From Allolucifera butyrica (GTDB taxonomy: Bacteria; Bacillota; Negativicutes; Sporomusales; UPPP01): a stretch of DNA of 64,000 nucleotides. Positions 16,287-23,616 of the stretch are shown here, one piece after another. The translations under genes were made by a program, and so were the position numbers. The notes below the pieces were generated by a model. The model ran no database searches. It had not been told where the DNA came from and was given only the letters and a program-made list of their open reading frames with translations. The stretch lies in the NCBI RefSeq assembly GCF_900476375.1, contig NZ_UPPP01000061.1, positions 1 through 64,000 of the forward strand. Reading direction: 5' to 3'. Every line of letters begins with the position of its first letter. The first letter of the stretch is position 1.

Positions 16287-16870
16287 TGACTGGCCCTCCT
16301 CTGAAAATGAAGCATTGTAAGATAAAAGATAACAAAGCCGCTGAATACGGCAGAAAATATTTGTTCATTAACCAGCCAGGCAACCATCAAACAGAATAGG
16401 GCCAGTAAGGCGCATTCAGTAAGACCGTATTTTTGGGCCAGGTTACGCATGCCGCACATCGAGTCGAGGTGACGGTCCAGGCAATCATCCAGCAGTTGTA
16501 CGGATAATACAAAGAGTACGGCAAAAAGCATCAAATTCCAGCCGAAAAGAATTGCCCCGATGAAAAACACAAGCAGGGATTCCTGCCAACCTGTTAAATG
16601 GCTGGGAAATAAGCGGGTAAATTGATTAAACATGCCGACGATATAGCTGCCTAGAAACAGAGACAGGGTAAGCGGCGGATTCATTGCCGCGGCCAGAGCA
16701 AGAATGAGCATTGCATAAACCATGGTTCCTGCGCCGTATCTTTGGGCCCAATTGATGCCGGAATGGATATCAAATTCCTGATCAAGAAAATCATCGGTCA
16801 GTTTTACCGCAATGCAGCATAAAATTACGGCGCTTACATTCAAAAGAAAGTTATATATTTCGGGCCACAT
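16283..16870 (-). CDS. internally duplicated membrane protein with two DDxLDxxxD motifs
   Basis: A 195-residue protein with about six transmembrane helices and a clear internal duplication. In the first half, D26-D27-x2-D30-x3-D34 is followed by N40-x-A-Q43-x-Y45-G46. In the second half, D128-D129-x2-D132-x3-D136 is followed by N143-x-A-Q146-x-Y148-G149. Aspartate-rich motifs at the end of a helix recall UbiA-type prenyltransferases (DDxxD, Mg-diphosphate binding), but the protein is short for that family and the link is only suggestive. It overlaps the GTPase gene by 20 bases and the next small gene by 4. Confidence 0.65.
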   Translation of the reverse strand: MWPEIYNFLLNVSAVILCCIAVKLTDDFLDQEFDIHSGINWAQRYGAGTMVYAMLILALAAAMNPPLTLSLFLGSYIVGMFNQFTRLFPSHLTGWQESLLVFFIGAILFGWNLMLFAVLFVLSVQLLDDCLDRHLDSMCGMRNLAQKYGLTECALLALFCLMVAWLVNEQIFSAVFSGFVIFYLTMLHFQRRASQ

Positions 16871-17456
16871 AATTTTTCACCTCTTTAAACCCTTGGCTAT
16901 ACCGGGCCGAAATCGGTAAAATGACGACCTGGGGAAAGGCTTCGGCTGCCCGGGATACGGGTTCTCGTGTTGCGGCCAGGTCTATTTTGTTTAAAAGCAT
17001 AATATAATTATGTCTTACCATACCGTAGTTGTATATTTCGTGGTCAATATTGGCTGGATTCTTTAAATATTCAACGGTAAGTTCCGTCAAATCCAACAGA
17101 TGAATAATAAAATCGGCACAACGAATTAAACTTAAGGTTTGAGCCATTCCTTTCCGGATCGTTTCTTCTTTATAGATCTTTTCCGCGACACCGCAGGTGT
17201 CGGTCAATTTAAAATGAGCCGCCGTTTTTCCCTGTGGCATTTTTAGTTCAATGGATTGGGGCAGCCGTGTTTTATGGGGAGAAGTATCGCATAGTTCCCG
17301 TTTGGCATCATCAATTGTAAAATGGCGGCTGGTCAGTAATCCGTCATATGTTTTGAACAGGATGTCAATTGTTTTGTTTCCCAGATAAGCGGCAAAATTA
17401 AGAGTAAACATAGTTTTTCCCGAGTTAGGCCGCCCGACAATCAGACATTCCCTCAT
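16851..17456 (-). CDS. small Ras-like GTPase domain protein
   Basis: A 201-residue single-domain GTPase. The P-loop GRPNSGKT is at residues 8-15, G3 appears as DTCG (more often DTPG or DTAG), and G4 is NKID, giving guanine specificity. No transmembrane or RNA-binding domain is attached. It overlaps the SpoVK-type ATPase gene by 4 bases (ATGA) and the membrane protein gene by 20 bases, so the three products are probably made together. Its role is unknown; the context suggests a switch acting with an AAA ATPase at a membrane, perhaps in sporulation. Confidence 0.8.
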   Translation of the reverse strand: MRECLIVGRPNSGKTMFTLNFAAYLGNKTIDILFKTYDGLLTSRHFTIDDAKRELCDTSPHKTRLPQSIELKMPQGKTAAHFKLTDTCGVAEKIYKEETIRKGMAQTLSLIRCADFIIHLLDLTELTVEYLKNPANIDHEIYNYGMVRHNYIMLLNKIDLAATREPVSRAAEAFPQVVILPISARYSQGFKEVKNYVARNI

Positions 17457-18409
17457 TCTTTCACCTCCAAGAGGTCTGCAGGTTCCAAAAGCATTAATTC
17501 CTCCCGGGTTGTAATCGTTTTGGACATTAGTCTTACCGCTTGCCGGCGGATGGCTTTTTCAATGATATTCCGGACAGTGCGGGCATTGCCGGAAACTTCA
17601 TTGTTTTTTAGTGAATTTAAGATTTTTAACATGGCCAGCTTACTTTGCTGACTTATTTTATACTGCCGCAACGCACAGATTTGGTCGGCAATGGATAGCA
17701 ATTCGTTATCGTTGTAATCCGGAAAATCAATATGAATGGGAAAACGGGAGCGAAGCCCCGGATTCGTCAACAGAAAATTTTCCATTTCCTGCTGATAGCC
17801 GGCTAAGATTAAAATTAATTCGTCTTTATGATCCTCCATTGCCTTGACCATACAATCAATAGCCTCTTTGCCAAAATCTTTTTCTCCGCCTCTGGCCAGG
17901 GAATAGGCTTCGTCAATAAACAAAATTCCCCCATAGGCCTTTTTTAGCTGGTCACGGGTTTTTTGCGCCGTATGTCCAATATATTCTCCCACCAAGTCTG
18001 CCCGCTCGATTTCGATAAGATGGCCGCGGGACAAAACTCCCATTTCCCGGAAGACTTTTCCCAAAATACGCGCTACCGTAGTTTTTCCCGTACCCGGGTT
18101 GCCTTTAAAAATCATATGTAAAACCAGCGGCTCCGTAACTAACCGCTCTTTTTCCCGCCGTTTTTGAATTTCAATAAAGGCATAAATTTCACGGACCAAC
18201 TTTTTTACAGAGTTTAAGCCGATTAAGCTGTCTAACTCGTGCAAAATTTCCTCCACCCTTTTTTGCGAATTGGATGAACTGCTGGTATCTTTATATTTTG
18301 CTAATCGGTCGACTTGGTCCATTTCCTGTAGTAGCTGAAAGGCTTCCAAAGCGGAAATATCTCCGGTCTCGACAGCAGACAACACGTCCTGTGGCCACAG
18401 ATATGCCAT
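17453..18409 (-). CDS. SpoVK/CbxX-CfqX family AAA ATPase
   Basis: A 318-residue AAA+ ATPase of the CbxX/CfqX/SpoVK family. The Walker A motif GNPGTGKT is at residues 103-110, and Walker B, GGILFIDEAY, at about 161-170. The arginine-bearing segment is LRSRFPIHIDFPDY and sensor 2 is the GNARTVRN region. B. subtilis SpoVK is a sporulation protein; plastid and bacterial relatives are Rubisco activases. ATG 18409 is chosen because GAGGTG lies 7 bases before it; an ATG at 18445 lacks a site. It heads a module with a GTPase and two membrane proteins. A TATAAT box lies about 35 bases upstream of the start. Confidence 0.88.
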   Translation of the reverse strand: MAYLWPQDVLSAVETGDISALEAFQLLQEMDQVDRLAKYKDTSSSSNSQKRVEEILHELDSLIGLNSVKKLVREIYAFIEIQKRREKERLVTEPLVLHMIFKGNPGTGKTTVARILGKVFREMGVLSRGHLIEIERADLVGEYIGHTAQKTRDQLKKAYGGILFIDEAYSLARGGEKDFGKEAIDCMVKAMEDHKDELILILAGYQQEMENFLLTNPGLRSRFPIHIDFPDYNDNELLSIADQICALRQYKISQQSKLAMLKILNSLKNNEVSGNARTVRNIIEKAIRRQAVRLMSKTITTREELMLLEPADLLEVKE

Positions 18410-18482
18410 TGTAGTCACCTCATCCTGGGTATCGGTGATATCCATTATACGCAAAAGGATGCGAAAGGTGCTTGGCCTATGA

Positions 18483-18505
18483 GAAAAACGCTGACGCGGT
18501 TTTTC
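18483..18505. repeat. palindrome of the dispersed CCGAAA-ACCGC family
   Basis: GAAAAACGC and GCGGTTTTTC form an imperfect hairpin followed by CGGCTCATGGCGC. Related hairpins with the same flanks occur at 42716-42738, 58902-58926 and inside the longer copies at 18553 and 41958. It lies between manA and the SpoVK-type gene. Confidence 0.5.
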
Positions 18506-18520
18506 GGCTCATGGCGCAGG

Positions 18521-18552
18521 AAAAAAGACTTAGTTTGCACCAAGTCTTTTTT
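18521..18552 (-). terminator. terminator downstream of manA
   Basis: AAAAAAGACTT pairs with AAGTCTTTTTT over 11 bp around a 10-base loop, giving T runs on both strands. On the - strand it ends the manA transcript. Confidence 0.8.
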
Positions 18553-18657
18553 ACGATCCTTCTGTCTGGATTGGCGTCCAAAATGATTTCCAGATGGTTC
18601 CCCGCGCCCCGAGCCCTGCGCCACAGACCGCAAAACCACGCGTTAGCGGTTTTGCTT
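18553..18657. repeat. dispersed intergenic repeat, copy A
   Basis: This stretch resembles 42055-42150. Shared blocks include ACGATCCTTCTG followed by CTGGATTG, then CCGAGCCCTG and GACCG, and each copy ends in a hairpin (CAAAAC/GTTTTG here). It abuts the stop codon of manA. The element does not look coding and has no transposase; it is probably a small non-autonomous or terminator-associated repeat. Confidence 0.55.
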
Positions 18658-19582
18658 AGGAGATACGTAACAAATCTAGATTTCCCCGGAGGCGGGTATT
18701 GCCCAGACTGGCGGGAATCAATATGGTTTCGCCTTTTTCTACTCTTTCTTCCCCCTGTACAGAATCGATAATGCCTTTCCCGTTAAGAATGCAATAGATA
18801 GCATACTGATTATTGGTTGCGTCGCGCCATTCTTCCGGTACGGTGATTTTTTCCATTTGAAAGTAAGGACATTCGATCTTTGACCGGGAAAAATCAATCG
18901 TTTCCTGCCGGCCAAACCGGATTACCTCAACCGCTTTGTCCGTATGCAGCTCCCGTGGCCGTCCGTCAGGGCCAAGGCGTCCGTAATCATATACCCGGTA
19001 GGTGGTATCGGAATTTTGCTGAACCTCGTAAACAACTACCCCTTCCAGCAGAGCGTGTACCGTGCCGGCGGGAACGAAAACCATATCCCCTTTTTTTACT
19101 GGTACCGTCCGCAGCACATTTTCAAAATGATTTTGTTGCAAGGCGTTGAGAAATTCGTTTCTGGTGACGGATTCTTTTAGACCATAAATAATACGGGCAT
19201 TTTCCCGGGCCGACACAATGTACCATGCTTCCGTTTTGCCTGGTTCCTGTTCCTGCTGATAGGCATAGGCATCATCCGGATGCACTTGTAGTGATAAATT
19301 ATCGCTGGCATCAATAATTTTAAGTAATAACGGGAATTTCCGGCCGGGAAGCAGCTCTTTGGCGCCCAGTAAGTCCCTTTCGTAGCGCTCAATAATCGTT
19401 TGCAGCGATTCCCCGGCTAAAATACCGTTGACAACCATACTGGTCCCATTCCGGTGACTGCACAGTTCCCAGCTTTCTCCTACCCTGTCACAGGGTACGT
19501 CACGGTTAAAAATGCCGGCTATGCTCTTGCCGCCCCAAATTTTTTCTTTATAAATTGGTTTGAATTTTAACGGATATAACAT
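18656..19582 (-). CDS. manA: mannose-6-phosphate isomerase, class I
   Basis: A 308-residue cupin enzyme that interconverts mannose 6-phosphate and fructose 6-phosphate, feeding mannose into glycolysis or sugar-nucleotide synthesis. Short Bacillus-type ManA features are visible: KPIYKEKIWGG at the N-terminus, LSLQVHPDDAYA with zinc-binding His, the GKTEAWYI motif and FVPAGTVHALLEG. ATG 19582 is used, with AAGGTGG upstream; an ORF start at 19603 lacks a site. It is a single-gene unit between two terminators. Confidence 0.93.
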   Translation of the reverse strand: MLYPLKFKPIYKEKIWGGKSIAGIFNRDVPCDRVGESWELCSHRNGTSMVVNGILAGESLQTIIERYERDLLGAKELLPGRKFPLLLKIIDASDNLSLQVHPDDAYAYQQEQEPGKTEAWYIVSARENARIIYGLKESVTRNEFLNALQQNHFENVLRTVPVKKGDMVFVPAGTVHALLEGVVVYEVQQNSDTTYRVYDYGRLGPDGRPRELHTDKAVEVIRFGRQETIDFSRSKIECPYFQMEKITVPEEWRDATNNQYAIYCILNGKGIIDSVQGEERVEKGETILIPASLGNTRLRGNLDLLRIS

Positions 19583-19709
19583 AGTTTTTCCACCTTTACT
19601 CACGTTTTGTCTACTTCTTAATCATAGCAAACAGGAAGAGCATTTTAAATACCGTAATAATTCAAAAAGTTTACCACAGCGATGTGGTAACGGCAAAAGA
19701 AAAAGAAAA

Positions 19710-19735
19710 GGTTGAGAAACATTTCTTTCTCAACC
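19710..19735 (-). terminator. terminator downstream of hfq
   Basis: GGTTGAGAAA and TTTCTCAACC form a perfect 10-bp stem with a 6-base loop. On the - strand a T/C-rich tract, TTTTCTTTTTCTTTT, follows. Confidence 0.85.
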
Positions 19736-19755
19736 GGATAGGCCATACTATTATT

Positions 19756-20013
19756 CTATTTATCCAATTTAGGTTCTTCCCTTTTATCGTGAAAACCGGA
19801 ATTCAACGGACGGAAGGGTGTAATTGTTGATATGGCATGCTTATAGACCAGCTGTTGTTTCCCTTCATTTTCGATAATCACGGTGAAATTATCAAAACCT
19901 TTAACAGCTCCGCGCAATTGGAATCCATTAACCAAATAAATAATGACCGGTACGTTTTCCTTGCGGACCTGATTTAAAAAACTATCCTGTAAATTAATTA
20001 CTTTTGTTGTCAT
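19756..20013 (-). CDS. hfq: RNA chaperone Hfq
   Basis: An 85-residue Sm-like protein that forms hexamers and helps small RNAs pair with mRNAs. The Sm1 region is [30 protein letters not shown] and the Sm2 motif is YKHAISTI (KH-type, YKHA). A short charged C-terminal tail follows ([11 protein letters not shown]). ATG 20013 follows GGAGGGG; an upstream in-frame start at 20037 would include the binding site. It sits 50 bases after miaA, the order common to many bacteria, and has its own terminator. Confidence 0.96.
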   Translation of the reverse strand: MTTKVINLQDSFLNQVRKENVPVIIYLVNGFQLRGAVKGFDNFTVIIENEGKQQLVYKHAISTITPFRPLNSGFHDKREEPKLDK

Positions 20014-20063
20014 GAATCTAACCCCTCCGTATATCAATAATATTTATTCTATTCTACTCGGGT

Positions 20064-20993
20064 CTAAAACTTTCCTGCAATCAGACTGTAAATATATGTA
20101 AACATTTTATCATAACTACCAAAATTGTCAATATCTATCCAATGGATATATGGCATTTTACGATACCAGGTTAACTGGCGTTTCGCAAATCTCCGCGTTG
20201 CCTGTTTTATGTTATCCATCGTTTCGTTTAGGCTGGCTGTACCGGCTAAATAATCACATACTTCCTTATAACCGATGCCTTGCATTGACTGGGCCGCCGG
20301 TAAGACTCCCTGAGAGAGCAAAAGACGGACCTCATCGACCAGCCCATTGGCAAACATCTGGTCTACCCGGTTGTTGATGCGCTCGTATAATAGCTCCCGC
20401 CTCAGAGTAAGCCCTATGGCCAGGACATCATACATCAGCGTCTGCTGGTCGGAGAATTTGCGTTCAGAAACCGTATTGCCCTCAAGGTGATAGACCTCAA
20501 GCGCCCTTATAATCCGCCGCAGGTCATTCGGATGTACCCGGCGGGCCGATTCGGGTGCCAGTTTGACAAGTAAAGAATACACGTATTCCTTGCCATGTTG
20601 TTCGGCCAAGGCGGTATATTTTTTCCGTAAGGATTCGTCGCCGGCAGACTGATTAAACTGGTATCCTTCCAATAGAGCCTTAACGTATAGCCCCGTGCCT
20701 CCTGCCAAAATTGGTATTTTCCCTTTTTGCTGAATGGCAGTTATACATTGGACGGCAAGCTGCCGAAAATCAACTACGTTAAAAAGTTCGCCGGGCTCCC
20801 GGATATCGATAAGATGATGGACAATGCCGGAACGTTCTTCCGGTGAGGGTTTGGCGGTACCGATATTCATTTCCCGATATACCAGCATTGAATCACCGGA
20901 TATAATCTCCGTATTCAGCAACCGGGCCAAATCAATGCTCAGCTTCGTTTTGCCGACTGCAGTCGGGCCCAATATGGCAATTAGCTGTTCCAT
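20064..20993 (-). CDS. miaA: tRNA dimethylallyltransferase MiaA
   Basis: A 309-residue enzyme that adds dimethylallyl to A37 of tRNAs reading UNN codons, the step before MiaB. The P-loop GPTAVGKTKLS is near residue 9, followed by EIISGDSMLVYREMNIGTAK, GGTGLYVKALLEG and RRIIRALEVY. The C-terminal KRQLTWYRK motif is present. ATG 20993 begins one base after the stop of the methyltransferase gene, with GGGGAG as binding site. miaB, mutS and mutL lie upstream in the same run, so both steps of the ms2i6A pathway are encoded here. Confidence 0.96.
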   Translation of the reverse strand: MEQLIAILGPTAVGKTKLSIDLARLLNTEIISGDSMLVYREMNIGTAKPSPEERSGIVHHLIDIREPGELFNVVDFRQLAVQCITAIQQKGKIPILAGGTGLYVKALLEGYQFNQSAGDESLRKKYTALAEQHGKEYVYSLLVKLAPESARRVHPNDLRRIIRALEVYHLEGNTVSERKFSDQQTLMYDVLAIGLTLRRELLYERINNRVDQMFANGLVDEVRLLLSQGVLPAAQSMQGIGYKEVCDYLAGTASLNETMDNIKQATRRFAKRQLTWYRKMPYIHWIDIDNFGSYDKMFTYIYSLIAGKF

Positions 20994-20994
20994 T

Positions 20995-21777
20995 TTAATG
21001 GCTCCCCGCCGGAATAACGCCATATTGCACGCTGCTATATTTGCCGCCTGTCAGATTGGTTATACCCAGACGTTTGAATTCCGGGCTTTCATGAGCCTCT
21101 TTGATGACCACTCTTTGTTTAGCAACCCGACAGGCTTGTTCGATCGCGGCCCTGCTGACCGGACGCATATCGGCTAAATATCTGAGCGGTTTTACGTTCG
21201 CACTGGTTACGACGGGGCACCGGAACATGGGATCAAGGTATATGATATCAAAACTTCCCGGCGGCAAACCGGCTAAATAAGAATCATAATCAATATTCTT
21301 TACTTGGATCCGGCGTAAAGCTGTGGTAATGCGTTCGTCATCACCGACAAAGTTGGCAAGTCCGTATTGCGCTATCATGGCAACGGCCGGTGACACCTCA
21401 AGCCCGACAACGGTTCCCCCCTCACCGGTGACGAAACTGGCTACGACGGCATCGGAAGCCAGACCCAAGGTGCAATCCAGCACCGACATTCCCGGCTGGA
21501 GACCCATGGCTGTCACCATATGGTCATGTTTACCATTTGTGAGATTTTTTATACGCAGATCCGCCATGCTTAAATGAAAAAAGTATTCACCGCCGGCGGT
21601 ATGCACAAGGGGGCCTTGGGTGGTCATTACCAGGATATTCTCCGTATGGTATTGTGCTTTTAAGGCCGCCAGGGAATGATTTTCCCGGGCGACAAACGGG
21701 AGCATGAGACTCTTGGCGGTCTCATGCGCCTGTTCTTCTAAATTCGGTGAAGGATGATGTACGGTTGTTATGATCAT
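20995..21777 (-). CDS. class I SAM-dependent methyltransferase (RsmJ-like)
   Basis: A 260-residue methyltransferase related to the RsmJ/DUF548 family of 16S rRNA methyltransferases. The SAM-binding loop is VLDCTLGLASDAVV, the acidic loop is VVGLEVSPAVA, and the catalytic motif is YLDPMFRCPV. It is encoded between mutL and miaA, directly abutting miaA, in a run of tRNA-modification and repair genes, which fits an RNA substrate. The exact target cannot be read from the sequence. Confidence 0.82.
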   Translation of the reverse strand: MIITTVHHPSPNLEEQAHETAKSLMLPFVARENHSLAALKAQYHTENILVMTTQGPLVHTAGGEYFFHLSMADLRIKNLTNGKHDHMVTAMGLQPGMSVLDCTLGLASDAVVASFVTGEGGTVVGLEVSPAVAMIAQYGLANFVGDDERITTALRRIQVKNIDYDSYLAGLPPGSFDIIYLDPMFRCPVVTSANVKPLRYLADMRPVSRAAIEQACRVAKQRVVIKEAHESPEFKRLGITNLTGGKYSSVQYGVIPAGSH

Positions 21778-21810
21778 AGCCGCTGCCCCATCTGTGTTAT
21801 TTTAAAAATT

Positions 21811-23616
21811 TTATGTACGTTTGAATAATTTTGCCAGGTCCTCCGGAGCGAACCGAACCATGGCCGGCCGGCCGTGAGGACAGGTATATGGTAATGTTGT
21901 GGCACAAAGCTCACTGATTAAGGCTTGCATTTGCCGCATATTCAACATTTCGCCGGCTTTTACGGCTGCCCGGCAGGCCGCCGTCTGCAGATAAGCATGC
22001 CGTATATCCTGTGGCGTGGGATTGTGCAGATTATGAAGGAGACTTAAAATTTGGCGCAAGGCCTCGTCAGCCTCAGTCTGGGAAATATCACTTGGCATTT
22101 CCAGCAAGCGAAATGTATTGGGGCCTGACAATTCCAATGTGAAGCCCAGTTGATAAAATGTATCTGCTTTTTCTAATATTATATTGGTTTCCTGTGGATC
22201 AAATTCCAAAAACAGCGGCACTAACAGCTGCTGGGCCGGTATCCGGTCCGTCGTACGGCCCAGCCGGTCATACAAAATCCGTTCATGGGCGGCATGCTGG
22301 TCAATAATATACAGGCCGTCGTCACCCTGGGCAACAATATAGCAGTTTTCGATTTGTCCTAAGGGCCGTAAAATAATATCCGGTTCCGGCGTGGCTTCGA
22401 TATCGGCATCGACCGGTACCGGGCCGGTACTGGGCAATAATTTTTCCTCCCGGATTACCTGCTGGGTTTCGGGAAAAGAGAGCGGTTCTTCCCGCCAGGA
22501 AGACGGCGGAGCGGAAGGAGTGGAAGGAATGGCGCGGGGAATTTCAAAGGACTGCCTGCCGACGCTATAGTGATTGTTTGGCTGCTTTACCGGAAAGGAA
22601 GCGGCTAACTCTCCCGGGGAGTGTTTGTCGGCTAAAACTTCAACAATAGCGTGATAAACAGCGCGGTAAATCGTTTGTTCGTTACTGAACTTTATTTCAC
22701 TCTTTTGCGGATGGACATTTACATCAATCAGGTCCGGAGGAATTTCAATGTTCAGCACAGCCAGCGGATAGCCGTTTTTTGGCAGCAGGGAGTGATAGGC
22801 ATTATCAAGGGCCTTGGCGATTAACCGGCTATTAATCACCCGGGAATCAACCAGAAAGGTTTGCCACTGGCGGCTGCTTTTTAAGAGGGTCGGCTTACCT
22901 ACAAAACCGGAAACACGGATTGAATCCAGGGTATAATTCACCGGCAGAATATCGGTAGCTACCTTGTAGCCGTGCAATCCTGCCAGGGCGTCGGCCAGTT
23001 TGCCGTTTCCCGGTGTGGATAAAACAACGCGTGTATTGTTGATTAAGCGAAAAATGATTTCGGGATGGGAAAGGGCCAGTTTGCCAAGAATATCATGAAT
23101 ATGAGAACTTTCCGACGCGGGCGATTTAAGAAATTTTTGCCGCGCCGGTGTATTGTAAAAAAGATCTCTTACGGTGACGGTTGTTCCGGCATTTCCCCCC
23201 GCCTCCCTGACTTCCGTCACCACACCGCCCTCTACTTCCACATAGGTTGCCAGTGTGGCGTCATGCAGCCTTGTTGTGATAGAAAATTTCGATACGGAGG
23301 CTATGCTGGGCAGCGCCTCCCCCCGGAAACCCAAGGAAGCAATTCGTCCGAGGTCTTCCGCCGAACGGATTTTGCTGGTTGCATGCCGCAAAATAGCTAA
23401 TTGGGCATCTTCTTGGCTCATGCCGCTGCCGTCATCGGTCACTCGAATAAAAGCGGTGCCGCCTTCCGCGATTTCCACCTCAATGTTCCGGCTGCCGGCA
23501 TCAATGGCGTTTTCAACCAGTTCTTTAATAATTGAGGCCGGCCGCTCTACCACTTCTCCGGCCGCTATTTTATTGGCTGTATTCTCATCAAGAATACGGA
23601 TGACAGAAGGGCTCAT
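21811..23616 (-). CDS. mutL: DNA mismatch repair protein MutL
   Basis: A 601-residue GHKL-type ATPase that links mismatch recognition by MutS to strand incision. N-terminal motifs are complete: ELVENAIDAGS, TDDGSGM, ATSKI and GFRGEALPSIA. A variable Pro-rich linker at about residues 345-400 joins the C-terminal dimerisation domain (DQHAAHERILYDRL). The DQHAAHERI motif and the closing CPHGRPAMVRF segment are typical of the endonuclease-active MutL of Gram-positives. Its ATG overlaps the mutS stop by 4 bases, so translation is coupled. Confidence 0.97.
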   Translation of the reverse strand: MSPSVIRILDENTANKIAAGEVVERPASIIKELVENAIDAGSRNIEVEIAEGGTAFIRVTDDGSGMSQEDAQLAILRHATSKIRSAEDLGRIASLGFRGEALPSIASVSKFSITTRLHDATLATYVEVEGGVVTEVREAGGNAGTTVTVRDLFYNTPARQKFLKSPASESSHIHDILGKLALSHPEIIFRLINNTRVVLSTPGNGKLADALAGLHGYKVATDILPVNYTLDSIRVSGFVGKPTLLKSSRQWQTFLVDSRVINSRLIAKALDNAYHSLLPKNGYPLAVLNIEIPPDLIDVNVHPQKSEIKFSNEQTIYRAVYHAIVEVLADKHSPGELAASFPVKQPNNHYSVGRQSFEIPRAIPSTPSAPPSSWREEPLSFPETQQVIREEKLLPSTGPVPVDADIEATPEPDIILRPLGQIENCYIVAQGDDGLYIIDQHAAHERILYDRLGRTTDRIPAQQLLVPLFLEFDPQETNIILEKADTFYQLGFTLELSGPNTFRLLEMPSDISQTEADEALRQILSLLHNLHNPTPQDIRHAYLQTAACRAAVKAGEMLNMRQMQALISELCATTLPYTCPHGRPAMVRFAPEDLAKLFKRT

